Origin: Prionace glauca
Lineage: Eukaryota > Chordata > Chondrichthyes > Carcharhiniformes > Carcharhinidae
Assembly: GCA_037974335.1 (NCBI GenBank)
Contig: CM075760.1
Coordinates: 15,556,059 to 15,620,058, forward strand
DNA: 64,000 nt
Direction of reading: 5' to 3'
Part shown: positions 41,666 to 54,734 of the stretch, piece by piece
Layout of the letters: every line of letters starts with the position of its first letter
Numbering within the stretch: the stretch's first letter is position 1
Translations under genes and position numbers: made by a program
The notes under the pieces: generated by a model
Told to the model about the DNA's origin: nothing
Databases searched by the model: none
The model's input: only the letters and a program-made list of their open reading frames with translations

Positions 41666-44530
41666 TCTCCGTCAACTATTAATGTACAAATTTAAAAAAA
41701 GTTTAAAAATCCTCAGGACTTTCTTTTTTTTACCTATCAGGAGCATTTCATGTCTCCTTTGCTCGCTTCATTTAAGTTTGGGCTGGCACATTCTAGATGC
41801 CTTCATGTCTTCCATTGTTTTGTGCTCCTGATGTCTACCACATGCCTCCCTTTTACTCGGATTGCAGTGTGGTATATTCTTCCATCTACAGGGTTCACTC
41901 TATTCTTTTGGAACATGTTAATCCTGCAATCTTCCTGTTTCCACTATGAACAAATCAACAAGAGGATGTAAAGCATACTTGGTGCTTTGGAAAACCAGCG
42001 AGGGATAGTATGCTGACCACTCTCCTGCGACGATAAGTGGTGAGTCTGGTTTGTCTGAACTTGAAGTAAATGCACAATAGCTAAGATTGCTGTCGACACA
42101 GGCAATAACGTAATACACTGTGCAGACAAGGAAGAAAAAAGCTGAGGGGCTTCATAACATGAAAAGACAGTGATAGATGAGCTATTACTTTTGAAATCGC
42201 TCAATTCGTAAGGGGCACCTTGTGTTTGAAAGGACGGGAGCACACTGGGTTTGCACAGCGAATCAATCATGGCACAACGGTATTGAATGATTGGTAACTC
42301 TCCTCTGTTAACTGAACAACCACAATCTGATGACGAGTGTATTTCCAACAACAAAGTTTTTGACACCAACACGAAAAGTAATCCATCCATATACACCAGC
42401 ATTCATTGCCTCCACAGTAGACTCACAGTGGCTGCAGTGTGCAGCATCTGCAATTTTCACTGCAGCCATCTGAAAAAGTCCCCATGGACAGCACCATTCA
42501 ACTTTGTGTCTTCTGTATTTTCGAAGGACAAGAGTAGCAGATGTATGGGACCTCCATCGCCTGCAGGTTACTGTCCACATCACACAGCATCTTATATCAG
42601 AACAATGTATCTCTTAATCTATTGTTGCTGAGTGAACATCCTGTAATTTATTTCTTCACATTTGTGTGTGTGTGTGTGTGTGTGTGTATCTATAAGTCAT
42701 GGTCTGCAAACGTTCAAGAAAACAGCTCACTGTCACATTCAAAAATGGCAATTAGGGATAGACAATAAATTCTGCCCCGCTCAGCGAAACCCACATCACA
42801 TGAAATAATATACATTTCGGCACATATCTTTTTCAACAATGATTATCTTGCATTAAGTGGTGTCTGCAATGTCTCTTTCAATAGGGCAAGTTGAGTCTGT
42901 GGACTGTTATCACTTTCGAAATGTAAAATTACAAGGCGCCGTTTCCCCATTAGAAATCCATGTTGGACCCCCTTCCCAAATTATTAGGTTTGCTCATGGT
43001 ATTGACTTTCTACTTTGCAGCAGACCAGATATCTGTGCTCCTGAATGCTCCCTGTGATCCTATTTTCTGAAAGTGTAAGTCGATGTATTATGTGATATTT
43101 GAAGGCCTTTTACAAATGTTGATAAAATGCATCTATATTACCATTTACTTTAATGCATGCAACGGTCACAAAATATCAATGAATTCGCTCAAAAATGTTT
43201 CCCATTTCAATTCGCGTTGCTTATTAAAACACCATATCTGTGTTTTCTATCTTGCCACATTTTTTCATTGATGAATGACTTTCTCTAGTTTCTCCCTCGA
43301 GAATGATAAACAGATCAATAGCCACTGGCCATCTTGCATATGTTGTATTTTTGCATAGAGGCATAACGTGTGTAAACAATATATTCTCCACACTGCACTT
43401 TTTCATGCCGATTTATTAAATATATTCAGCACTGCCTCTTCTGTCGCTTGGCTCGATGAGTATAAAATACACAGATGAAACCCGCCTGGCTCAGATCTCT
43501 GATCACTTCAAGTTTCATTTTTTACTGTATTGCATTTGTGCTTTAAGTTGTTTCATTTGATATTTTTTCTTCTATATTTTCATATCATGTGAATATGGTT
43601 TGTTCCCATAACAAATAAACACGCCACATATATGTATTCCTGCAGTTCTGCTGTTGCTTTTTGTGTTTTTATCTGATCAACGTCTTAGAGAACAATCTCC
43701 ATCAATGACTTTGGTGTTTCAAAATACTTCCTGTTCATTTTGCTACTCCTTTACTTCGGAATCCTCTTTACCCTGACTTGAATACATGTTCCTGCTTCTC
43801 ATGTCACTTCGACTGCGCATAGATGTGTTATGTTGTGTTCAAAAGTAGCACTTTGTGCATTAAGTCATATGTGAATGTGTAGTAGACGATCATTTACAGT
43901 CTGTCATGTAACTGTCCAGTGCAGTTCATGATCTTGTGCTTCTAACAGCAACTATCGTGTTAAAGAACGAAAGCAGGAAATGCAATTAGATAGCATGGAG
44001 ATCTATAGTTAATTTGAATAGTCGATTGCCAGGGCTACAATGACAAATCATGTAACTCCGGAGGCGATGGAAACGAATTAAATGCATTCAATAACAAAAG
44101 TCATGCCTTATGGTGCAGTAATGAAGAGTTGCATATCTAAGTATGCTAACACCACTCTTCGACGAGTAAAACTGGTTTAATTGACATCAAAAATACATGC
44201 CAATCCAGGAGGAGTTATTATTTGCCTGTCACGTGTCTCGAAAATTCCTATCTTTATAGAGAAGAAAATAAATGCTCTATTAATGATCAGCAGCTCGTTC
44301 TTGGGGAAGATTCAGCAATTGTAGGTAAAGCAAAAAAAACCTACTCAAGGTGATAGATCGCAAAATTGAAAGCATAAAAACGGAAGAGATAGAAAAAAAA
44401 CCGCTTGGATATCAGACAAACCACTGGCATATTCTACTAAATGTCCAGACGGGTGCATCATGTTACATGGAGTCAATAAATTTGAAAGAAGTCATAGGAA
44501 GAACAGAAAAGGTATTTTCCCGGAAAATGA
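41666..44530. other. Intergenic, largely nothing recognised
   Basis: Contains a (TG)13 run at 42663-42688 and a SINE tail ('TTAGGGATAGACAATAAATTC') near 42750-42800. No gene, RNA or further repeat seen. Confidence 0.45.
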
Positions 44531-44893
44531 GACAACAATCGTTTCTGATTGACAATATATCGTTACAAAAAATAGGGACATCTGACGTTGGGATGCAATT
44601 GACGGTCAACACTGGAATAATCACGCCACATTCTGAATTACTTAAGAACATAAGAACATAAGAAATAGGAGCAGGAGTAGGCCATCTGGCCCTTCGAGCC
44701 TGCCCCGCCATTCAATAAGATCATGTTCGAAGGGCCAGATGGCCTACTCCTGCTCCTATTTCTTATGTTCTTATGTTCTTAAGTAATTCAGAATGTGGCG
44801 TGATTATTCCAGTGTTGACCGTCAATTGCATCCCAACGTCAGATGTCCCTATTTTTTGTAACGATATATTGTCAATCAGAAACGATTGTTGTC
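44531..44893. repeat. Perfect 167 bp inverted repeat around a CR1 3' end
   Basis: Left arm 44531-44697 and right arm 44727-44893 are exact reverse complements as far as I can check. The 29 bp loop is 44698-44726. Each arm consists of about 110 bp of unique flank ('GACAACAATCGTTTCTGATT' outward) plus about 57 bp of CR1 3' end with its TTCTTATG tail. The loop is the next part of the CR1 end ('CCTGCCCCGCCATTCAATAA'). Symmetry stops sharply at both outer ends. Confidence 0.95.
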
Positions 44894-45266
44894 AGCAATG
44901 GAACTGAATTTGACGTTTCCAGTCTGTATATTGCAGAAGATTGCAGCTGCTAATGGAAGACAGAAGAAAAGACAGCACATGGTTAAGGGGATAGATCTGA
45001 CTGACATTTGGAGGATTATAATACGAATCGCATATGTTCTCCTGGCAGAAGGGAAGGTGCAACGATGGTATAGAGTCCATTTCACAAAATATAATTGGAC
45101 TAGCTGAGGTAAAAATCTGCAAGTTTTCCCGAATAAGGGAGTTGGATGACCTCAAAGTGGGAAATCCAAAAGTAATCTCGTGAAATCAATATTTAATTGA
45201 GCTCTCTATCCATTAGGAACGCGATATGGCAACAAAGAGGAACTCTTCAAAATTGATGCTGATCAT
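44894..45266. other. Right flank of foldback
   Basis: Unique sequence with no recognised gene. Confidence 0.4.
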
Positions 45267-45640
45267 TCAAAGAACAAAGAACAAAAACAGCCCGGGAAAC
45301 AGGCCCTTCGGCCCACCGAGCCCGCGCCGCCACTTTAACATTACCATTCCCCCCCCCCCCCCCCTCCACCCTTATCTATTGTTTATGGCCATCCACGTTG
45401 AGGGAAACTAATTTAGGGACAATTTATTACCTCCAATCAGCCCAATCTTTGGGGTGTGGGAGGAAACCGGAGCACCCGGAGAAAACCCACACAAACACGG
45501 GGAGAATGTGCAAACTCCCACAGACACTGGCCCAAATCCATGTGTCTGCACAGCAAACAGTGATAGTCACTGAGCTGTCGTCTTGCCCAGCATCTGGTTC
45601 AGTTTAAGCACACACGAACGACTTGAGCACCAGGCTAATC
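45267..45640 (-). mobile_element. HE1-related SINE with AAAGAACAAAGAAC end
   Basis: 'AAAGAACAAAGAACAAAAACAG', 'GGGAAACAGGCCCTTCGG', a C run at 45350-45364 and 'GGAGGAAACCGGAGCACC'. Same family as 7163-7530. Confidence 0.75.
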
Positions 45641-46460
45641 TCGAACATTCAAGAGCAGCCCAAGTACGACCCATCGCGTGTATGCCCCTCGTTGGACAAC
45701 AAGGCGGACCGACTTAAAACCTGTGAATGAAAAGAGAAAAACATGATTATCACACCACATCCTTATACATTACCAGGGACGTCCCAATGCTAATGAACCT
45801 TATTTAAAACAATCTCCTATATCCTCCCATCTCCAACACACTCATGTGCCTGTCTAAGTAACTCATTTATCATTATTGAAGTAGGGAAAAGGTTTGTACC
45901 TGAATGGAAAGGACTAATGAGTTTTGTACCTAGAATATGTCACAAACATAACCCTTCATTACCACTGATCGTCTCAAGCTTATACTGCTGGTGGCATGAC
46001 AAGGTTTAACTTTCATTTGTATAAAGGCAGATAGTTTCATGTGGTTGTTATTTTGTAGACTTTGCAACTCCTACCTATTTGTGTTAATTGGACATCGTTA
46101 CAAAGATGGTAGTTTATGATAATGACTTTTGACAGCTGCTGATGGCAGATCGCGATACCGGCTTTTAACAGGAAGAGTCCTGCTGGGACAGCCACGATCG
46201 CACAAATAACTTCAAAGACAGGGATGCCAGTCCTGCTGCAGAAAGGTTTTGAACCGTGACCGTGTGTCATGACTGCGGCTGCCGGCTGGACTGAAAGTCC
46301 TGATTAACTCTGGGGCTACATCACGACCCAGGAAGGAAGATCCAAAGGTCTGGCCAGAATTGAAACTTTGAATGGTGATTGACACGAAGACTCCTGATGT
46401 ATAAATGCCCACTTGTGTTTGTGTTCGATGAGAAGTCTGGTAGTCCTTACTTCTCCCAAA
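45641..46460. other. Intergenic, nothing recognised
   Basis: No gene or clear repeat seen. Confidence 0.4.
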
Positions 46461-46818
46461 AGTCTGTAATAGAACCCTACAGTGCAGAAACAGGCCCTTC
46501 GGCCCATCGAGTCTGCACCGAACACAATCCCACCCAGACCCTATCCCCATATCCCTACACATTTACCTGCTAATCCCTCTAACCTACGCATCCCAGGACA
46601 ATAAGGGGCAATTTTAGCATAGCCAATGAACCTAACCCGCACATCTTTGGACTTTGGACTGTGGGAGGAAACCGGAGCACCCGGAGAAAACCCACGCAGT
46701 CACGAGGAGAATGTGCAAACTCCACACAGGCAGTGACCCGAGCCGGGAATCGAACCCAGGACCCTGGAGCTGTGAAGCAGCAGTGCTAACCACTGTGCTA
46801 CCGTGCCGCCCCTGTAAT
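46461..46818 (-). mobile_element. HE1-type SINE with target duplication
   Basis: Full-length copy 46471-46811 flanked by CTGTAAT on both sides (46464-46470 and 46812-46818). Head, A box, B box (GGGTTCGATTCCC) and the 3' end CTGCACTGTAGGGTTCT are all present, so it is one of the younger copies. Confidence 0.88.
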
Positions 46819-47289
46819 GTACGCCAGAGTTTTGAAACAAAAAAAACTGTATTTTGACTCACTAACAGTCTGAGGTACTATTTTACCTACAACAATTATC
46901 CTAAAACCGCAGACTTTTGGGGAACAGTTTGTGTTTAATTGAACATATGAAATGTGATAGGTACAACTTAGCTTGGGGGCGGGGCAGAGGTGGCGGCGGG
47001 TGGGGGGGGTGGATAGGGGGCGCCATCGACTTTGGCCCAACGGTTCCAACATTCTCCGCCACTGGAGTGTCTCTCGCCAAATTTATCAGCCTGTTTCTGA
47101 ATGATTGGTTATCGGACAGAAGTCTAATGATACTCTGAGGATGCGATAAGACAAAGTGCTGCCATGTACAGTTGATGGGGAATATAGTATTACCCTGGTA
47201 TAATTTTTATTTTTGATAAAGTTCTGTTAATTTTTCTGCATCTTCACAAAGAGAATTCTTCCGAGAATCAACATGATTACGCACATGTG

Positions 47290-47459
47290 CTGATTGGAGG
47301 TAATAAGTTGTCCCTAAATTATTTTCCCCTCAATGTGGAATGCCATAAGCATAGATAAGAGTCATGGGTGGAGGGGGGGACTGTTAATGTTATAATGGCA
47401 CTGCGGGTTCGTTGGGCCGGAGGGCCTGTTTCCCGGGCTGTTTTTGTTCTTTGTTCTTT
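47290..47459 (+). mobile_element. HE1-related SINE, 3' part
   Basis: 'GGAGGTAATAAGTTGTCCCTAA' through 'GGAGGGCCTGTTTCCCGGGC' to 'TTTTTGTTCTTTGTTCTTTG'; reverse of the 45267 family. Confidence 0.75.
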
Positions 47460-47739
47460 GAATGCACCTAATATTCAAACTCTTACTAGGAAGTTTTCAA
47501 GTGGAATTAATAAATATTTAAATGTGTCATCCAGTGTCTGATCAGAGACCAAGCTCTAATCTCCTCACATGAATGAAAAATGTTCAGGCAAACCGAGACT
47601 GATAGGAATGCACCAGACCAAAGTCATCACGAACAACCGAGCTTGAAAATAACTGAGAATGGAAAAGACATAGATTGGGAACGGCCTTGTTAAAATTCAT
47701 AAACTCACAGAGTTGGTCATGATTACAGAGTGAATGGAC

Positions 47740-48060
47740 ATGTACATGGGAATTGCGGCGAGAGAATAGAGCCAACGTTTCGAGTTCAGATGACCCTTCA
47801 TCAGAGCTAAGAACAAAGAGAATCAGTAGGCAGTAAAGAGAACTCATGGTATGATGGCCTTCACTGCGAGAGGATTTCACTATAGGGATTCTGGTGTTTT
47901 CCTGAAATTTTAAATGGCGATGGTGAGGCAGCAGCTGGAATATTATGTGCTGTTCTGGTGTCCTTGTCAGACGAAGGATATCCTTGTTATAGAAGAGGAG
48001 TTTCACCAGGCTGATTCCTGGGATGGCAGGCTCGTTACATGACGAGAGATTAAATCAGTT
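47740..48060 (+). mobile_element. LINE fragment, copy 1 of pair flanking receptor exon 2
   Basis: 'GTATGATGGCCTTCACTGCGAG', 'TGGCGATGGTGAGGCAGCAGC', 'TTTCACCAGGCTGATTCCTGG'. Matches 49180-49830 in the same orientation, minus the CR1 inserted there. Confidence 0.7.
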
Positions 48061-48154
48061 AGGATTGACTTCATTGAATTCATTGCAGTTGAGACGAGAC
48101 ACAAATCAGATCAAGTGGATTAGAATGTTAAAATCATGTTTAATTTTATTCTTT

Positions 48155-51100
48155 TCATCTCTTATATAATTTAATTATTAAAAACAGTGGATATTTCACT
48201 CCGTTCTTTAACTCCTCCCTGAATTTGCTCTGGGGTCCTGCGTAAATGAAAGGGTTGATGCAGCAAGTCAAAAGCTGGAGCATATATCCGTATTCCTCCA
48301 GAGCAAATGTAGACTGACTGACATTTGAACCCGAGAAATAAGTCACTTTCGCTATTCGGACATAAAATATGGTTATAAAGAATATTAAATATAAGAAGAT
48401 GAAACTACCTGAAATGGCAAAGAGTAAAACAATAGATTTTTGCCTGTTTTCCAGCTCTGGGTCACTCTGATTCTCTCCATTATTCCTGGTCCGCAGTCTC
48501 CTACGAGCTCTGCTGGCCGCTATAATGTGTCTGACAGTCAGAGCATTGAGCAGTAAAATTAGAATGAATGGGAGACAAGGGGTTAAAATACAATGAATCC
48601 AATCAAATGCAACCCATTCAACTGCGGTATAAAATGTTGGTTTTATGCCGCAGAACCAGGGCACATTGTTAATTACGCCCAAAGGTTCATATATAAAATA
48701 TAAGAAAGAATTTTTGAAACAACTCAGTATGGACACGATTGCTATGACCCGTGCAGCTGTCTTCACAGTGCAGTATTTGATCTTCAGCTTCTGGCAACAA
48801 ATGGCTACAAATCGATCAAAGGTGAAAACCACCGTTAACCAGGCAGAACTGTCTATTGCAGCGTAATTTAGCACACAACGAAAACTGCACACTGGCGTGA
48901 TGGACAGAAAAGTGAACGGGAAATAGATACCAGCAATCCGGTTCAATATCACAAAGCTGACAAGGAGGAGTAGATCAGTCGCCGCCATAGAAACAAGATA
49001 GCAAGTGATGCATCTGGAGAGACCACATCTTCCTCTTGACAAGATCACAATCACCACGAAGTTAGCTGTAACAAACAAAGACATAGTGATTTAGAAAGAC
49101 TAAAAGAAACGCTGAAAGCAAAAGAAGGAAAATAGTACAGCTGCTGGAATCTGAAATGAAAACAGGACTGTGGGGAGAGAATAGAGTTAACGTTTCCAGT
49201 CCAAATGATCCTTCGTCAGAGCCATGAACAAAGCGTATTAGCAGTCAATAAAGAGAACAAATGGTATGATGGCCTTCATTGTGAGAGGATTTCACTATAA
49301 GGTTTGGGATGTTTTCTTGAAATTTTACATGGCGATGGTGAGGCAACAGCTAGAATATTATGTGCAGTTTTGGTGTCCTTATCAGCCGAAGTATAAGAAC
49401 GTAAGAACATAAGAAATAGAAGCAGGAGTAGGCCATCTAGCCCTTCGAGCCTGCCCCGCCATTCAATAAGATCATGGCTGATCTGTCGTGGCTCAGTTCC
49501 ACCTTCCCGCCCTCTCCCCATAACCCTTAATCCCCTCTCTTATCAAAAACCCATCAACCCGCTTCTTAAAAATATTTAGCGAGGCAGCCTCCACCACTTC
49601 AACGGGCAGAGAATTCCAGAGATTCACCACCCTTTGAGTGAAGATGTTCCTCCTCAACTCTGTTCTAAACCGCCTCCCCTTTATCTTGAGGCTGTGCCCC
49701 CTAGTCCTACTGCCTTTTTTGAGCGGGAAGAGTCTCTCCACCTCTATCCTATCCATCCCATTCATCATCATTAAGAGAAGTTTCACCAGGCTGATTTCTG
49801 GGATGGCAGGTTTGTCACATGACGAGAGATTGACTTCATTGAAGTTCAGACGAGAGGAATGGGTTCTCATGGACACTTACAAATTTCAATCAGAATTTCA
49901 TTCAGATCGAATGTTCTCCATGGTGAGAGAGTCCAGAACTAGGGGTCTTAGTGTAAGGTTAAGGACTGAGGTGAGGAGAAATTTCTTCACCAGAGGAATG
50001 GTGAATGTCTTGAATTCACTACAACAATAATCAGTTAAGGTCAAAACATCGTGTGAGCTCTGCAAAAAAAAAAAATCTGCAGCTCTTGGGGCTAAAGAGA
50101 TCTAGGGATAGGGCAAGAAAGTGGGATCACAATGTCGATTCTGATGATCAGCGACAATCAAGATGAATGGCAAATTGGCCTACACCTGCTTTTACTTTCT
50201 AAGTTACGTTTGTATATTTTTATGTTGTAGAAACATAAAGATGCAGGCGTCTGATATTGTATTATGTTGCAGCACTGATTCATAGCAACATAGTAAATGT
50301 TTCTCCAGCAACAGCCATGCTATTAAACTACTCGGAAAATAAATCAAACTAAATGAAACCAATAACGTTGTTATCAGGGTAAAACTGGCTAACTTGTGTT
50401 GGCTAATTAGATTAAAGCGTAGTGGAATAACAGATAGAAACTATCAAGAAACAATCAAATAATTCAACAAGAATGAATGTTATTGAAAATACAAAAGCTC
50501 AGCGAGACATATTCGCCTGAATCTTGCTATTTAAACAAAGGAATACATTATGTAACCAGAAGACGCTTCAAATGTGTAAAAAATGTAGAAGTCTAAGGAT
50601 TAAGAGCGTGTAATAAATCAGCAATACAGCCATTTAAAATTGATCATCCTTGTAAGGTTTGTGTAGCACATGGACTAAAGACATCTTTGGAAAGTTGCAC
50701 AGAATTTGGCGTGACGTTAACTGCATTTTTCCATTATGTCCCCAATTTAAAGAGAGAAATGCTTAAACTTGTGAGAGCACAGTAAAGGTCACTCTGCCTG
50801 TTCCTTTTATCAGAGTATCGTCTGTGATGAGCGGCTGACTACATTTTGTCAATATTTTCCGAAGTTTAGATGAATTAGGTTTGATCTCATTGAAACGTCT
50901 CGTGTTCTGAAAGGACGTTGACAGGAAGTAAACTGATAGGCATTTACCGTGGCTGGAGAATTTACAGTATGGCGACACAGATTACAATTAACAGAACGAT
51001 CATTTACCTCTGCAGTGACAATAAATGTTTTCATTAAGAACCAATAAAGCATTGCAATATTCTACAGTAGCCTACAAATGCAGCAACATCATTTCTATAA

Positions 51101-51940
51101 ATAAATTCACGATATTCTTTTGGCATGATTTAATGGTTCAATAATCAGTACACAATCAATTATTTGTCACCGTAACTATATAACGCACTTTCATGTTGTG
51201 AAAACAGTATGACATGACAAGGGTAAGCTTTCTATAATTCACACAGGGCAGCTTTAACAATACAATAAGTGAAAGTTATCCCGTTTTCACCATGCGACTA
51301 TTTGTCAACAGAATATTTTCAAATCACAACGGATCTACTTTCACACTGAAACCATAGTTTGGTTATTGCCCTAGAGCTTGGATGTGAGTAACATATCGAC
51401 ATTTCATGTAAACGGGAGCGATAATGTGGTTATTACTTGATAGTAACATTGACATTAACAGAACAGCATGTACCTCGATGACAACGTATTATTCTAGCCA
51501 AGGTAATTGTGCTAGCAGAGTGAATACATAAGTAGGCTAGCAGCATACACTGTCTGTCATCCTAATGGTAATTCACTCACAATACTGCTAAGACACAGAA
51601 AAAAAACCACTCACAATGTGATAACACGGTTACAGTTCAAACATGTTTGCAATGTATCTAACACAATTAAACTACAACTACACCATGCAAACAGTCTGAA
51701 AACTCACACAAAATAGCAGTTCAATGACGAAACACAACCAGACATTCATCTTGAAGAAAAAGGTAGAGGAAGATAGGAAAATATAATGAAAGGGATACAT
51801 CATATAGAAGAACAGTGACCCAGGCTAATCAATACATCCCCCAAAATATCGCCGGGCTGAAATACTTAACCTGGAACGCCGATAGCGGCAAGGACTGGAT
51901 AGTAAATGGAAAATAGCAATCCTTGCGGTACTCCATGCAT
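48155..51940 (-). CDS. GPR139-like seven-transmembrane receptor, type A
   Basis: Two exons. Exon 1 is 51940-51871 (MHGVPQGLLFSIYYPVLAAI..., 70 nt like its paralogue), donor CAG/GTTAAG. Exon 2 is 49065-48155, acceptor TTTGTTACAG. They join in phase 1 to make 326 residues. It has D54 in AATDLL, cysteines 83 and 162, DRF 107-109, LNALTVRHI, RQKSIVLLFAISGSF (TM6) and NPFIY in TM7. It aligns without gaps to the 38328-40157 product for about 270 residues. The 2.8 kb intron contains a LINE interrupted by a CR1 copy. Exon 1 is too short for routine frame scans; its phase, length and sequence match to the paralogue make the link firm. Probably functional. Confidence 0.9.
49180..50030 (+). mobile_element. 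LINE fragment, copy 2, interrupted by CR1
   Basis: Same LINE as 47740-48060, and continues further to 'GTGAGGAGAAATTTCTTCACCAG'. The CR1 copy 49394-49768 sits inside it, so this LINE is older than that CR1 insertion. Confidence 0.7.
49394..49768 (-). mobile_element. CR1-type LINE 3' end
   Basis: Starts 'AAGAACGTAAGAACATAAG' (reversed tail) and encodes on the minus strand LFPLKKGSRTRGHSLKIKG and NLWNSLPVEVVEAASLN. Very close to 9599-10920; young. Lies within the LINE at 49180-50030 and in the intron of the receptor. Confidence 0.92.
50031..51870. other. Receptor intron, AT-rich
   Basis: Rest of the 2.8 kb intron. No further repeat or gene recognised. Confidence 0.5.
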
Positions 51941-53504
51941 TTCTAACAGAGTCTCGCAACGCGCTGTTTATTACAGTCACTAGATGTCAGACTTATATGT
52001 GATGTCAGCCTCCAGGGACATCATTAATTGGTTTGGATTTGTTTTTTAATTTATTGGACTAAATTTAACCAGGGATTTATTGCAGCTACCGTCAGACTTG
52101 TATTTTATGCTCAGAGGGGAGGGAAGATCGGTTTCATGGAAGTAGTGGACCTGGTTCGATTTGAAATTTTCAAAGTCCATTGTAGAATCGCATTGACTTC
52201 TCCAAACGTATAATGAAAATTAAAGTGGACGATTGAGTCAGGAAAATGTGAATGATCCCTGCCGGATCCTCGTGCCTGATACCTTAGGATCTGAGGCGAT
52301 GCGGTGCTGAAGGGGTTATACTGATGAAAAACTAATTCTGAGGCTATACCCCGAGATAGATTTATTTTACTTCCGCCATAGAAAGTGGTGAAATTTTAAT
52401 TCAATTAATGATATTTTGAGGTAAAAGCTGCATTCAGGTATGCCTGGCCATAAAATTATCATCTATTGTCGCAAGATCCTACATGGTGCACTGAGCATCT
52501 TGCTTTAGTGAAGGAAATATTCTACCCTGAGCTAGTCTGGTCTACTTGTCACTCCGACCCAAACTATTGTGGTTGGTTCTTACATCTCCTATAGAATGCC
52601 CCAGTAACCTTAACAATCGAGGGAAATTATGAATGGATAGCAAATTTGATAGCGATATTGGCACCGAGTACAACATTGCAACGGAAATATCACCCAATGC
52701 AAAATATAACTGATCAGTTACCCACCTCTGAAAGGAACAGATGGCCAAGATCTTGTTCCTAATAATTACTCACCCTGTGTGTTCAAGCCTCACATGCAAC
52801 TTTGTTCACTCCCTCCCTGACACCCTGAACAAACTTTACCACAACTGTTCTCTCTCTGATGGGGACAGGCCCCCTTCATTACCCTTATCTTCGATTCAGT
52901 TACATTCAAAGAGTGATCCATTCAAGTAGAGTCTCACACAATCTGGAGATGGTCCATTTCAGTCTGCTTAAAAAAGAACAGTCCACGCATGCTCATGTTG
53001 GTGCAGAAAATGTCCTATTCAGGAGGGTTGCATCTGGTACTTACTGATTCAGTGCAATGTATGTATATCCCGGGAGACAGGCACCACTGAGTGTGTTGAA
53101 ATTTATTTTGGACTAACGCAGGTCGCCTTGCAAAAATGCATTCCGTTCAGGACGGTACATTCATTGGAGAAAGTTAAATGCCAGTTACATGCAATGCGCA
53201 TGTTAGGGCCATGCAAAATTTTGGTCTGTGTGATGAAGCCTTTGTGCAATCTGCATAAGCCCTGTTTTTCAGTGTGTAGTTTATTCCACGTCTCGTATTT
53301 CATCTGTCGCTTCAGTTGTATTTACATGCTCATTTTTTTACATTATTACATATTATTAATATCATCTTATAAAAATATTAATATGAGAACATATTTTTCC
53401 ATACAACTCTATAAAAAATTATAAAAAGTGACTTCAAACAGATCTCAAACTTCTAAACAGCCGCGTAGTTGCAGAGTTTCGAAAGGCACGTTTTGTTTTA
53501 TTCA
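51941..53504. other. 5' flank of type A receptor (-)
   Basis: No gene or clear repeat seen. Promoter expected near 51950-52100; none identified. Confidence 0.4.
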
Positions 53505-53700
53505 CTGTGGGTCATGGGTAGTGCTAATTGGCCAACATTTACTGTCCATTCCTACTTGCCGGAGGGCAGCTGAGAGTCAACCACATGGTTGTGGCTCTGG
53601 AATTACATGTAATCTAGATCGGATAAGGAGGGCAGATTTCCTTCAGGTGAATCAGATTGTAGATTGTTTGGTCTAATTGTTTTCAAATGAATCCCTTCTT
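53505..53700 (-). mobile_element. SINE 3' part ('CAACCACATGGTTGTGGCT' side)
   Basis: Plus strand 'CCAACATTTACTGTCCATTCC', 'GAGAGTCAACCACATGG' and 'GGCAGATTTCCTTCAGG'; same element as 11700-11925 and 62685-63010. Confidence 0.65.
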
Positions 53701-53769
53701 CCGCCAACACGTTTCCATTCGATGGATACAATGAAGTCATTAGAGAAGGCCTCCAATTAGTGTTGATGA

Positions 53770-54055
53770 TACGAGGTTTGAATACTGTTTCTCCATCTGT
53801 GTATGTTGAGTCCAAATTGACCCCAGACATACTGTTCTCCACCACCTTCTGTCTGGGAACAGATACAAAAGTCTTAGGTCAAGTACCAACTGACCCAAGA
53901 ACAACTTCATCCCTACTGCCATCAGGCATTTTTATGGATCTACCTTATATTAAGCTGATATTTCTCTACACCCTAGCTATGACTATATTATTGCATTCAG
54001 CGCTGTTTCCTTTCCTTCTCTATGCATGGTATTCTTTGACAGTATAGCGTCTAAC
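53770..54055 (+). mobile_element. LINE 3' end, same family as 16925-18190
   Basis: Encodes LRTTSSLLPSGIFMDL-like codons ('CATCCCTACTGCCATCAGGC') and ends 'GCATGGTATTCTTTGACAGTATAGC'. Plus orientation, unlike the other three copies. Confidence 0.7.
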
Positions 54056-54734
54056 AAACAACATTTTTAATTGTATAGTAATACATGGAATAATTAAACT
54101 ATTCAAAACAAATCAAAATAGTATATTCAGTTCTGCACCACGTCATTCTGAGTGGTATAATTTGTTTCCATCTGGTTATCCGAAGGTTGGAAACACCCAT
54201 TTTAGCATCCTTACTCTCTGTGAAAATGGTTAGGGCACCACAATTTTATTGACTATGTACATGCCGAATAGAGCACGGCATTGAATTTGTGGAAGAAGAA
54301 TCGACACAATTTCATACAGAGTGGATTGGCCTGACCGTAACTGCTTTATTCTTGTAACGTTCAAGCAATCAGGACTGAATTTATTGTGGAGCGCATCTGA
54401 CCAGGATGTTTTGCATTGTTGTAGGCATGCAATCAATTGTGAGTAATATGATCCCTGGACTAGAGCAGTGTGGATTGAAATTCCAGACAGAACGTAGTCA
54501 CTCCAATCGAGACTGACTTTTCAGTGCTGGTATGGAGAGTGCTGCACTGTTGATTTCTTTTTTCTCTTGTAGAGCACCGTAAGAAGAGTAGCTGTATGGA
54601 AACTCATTGTGTCGCCATTGTGAGGAATGGCTTAACAGCTATCTGTCTGTATTGGCTAATATTCGCTCTTCAATCAACGCCATATTCATGTTCACTTCTC
54701 AAGGTAATGTATTGGGTTTGTTAAACGGAAATTG
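54056..54734. other. Intergenic, nothing recognised
   Basis: No gene or clear repeat seen. Confidence 0.4.

Noticed and set aside
44350-44661. 103-codon plus-strand frame running into the foldback
   Set aside because: No family features, and its end is made of the mirrored flank and CR1 tail; the match on the other arm is simply the palindrome.
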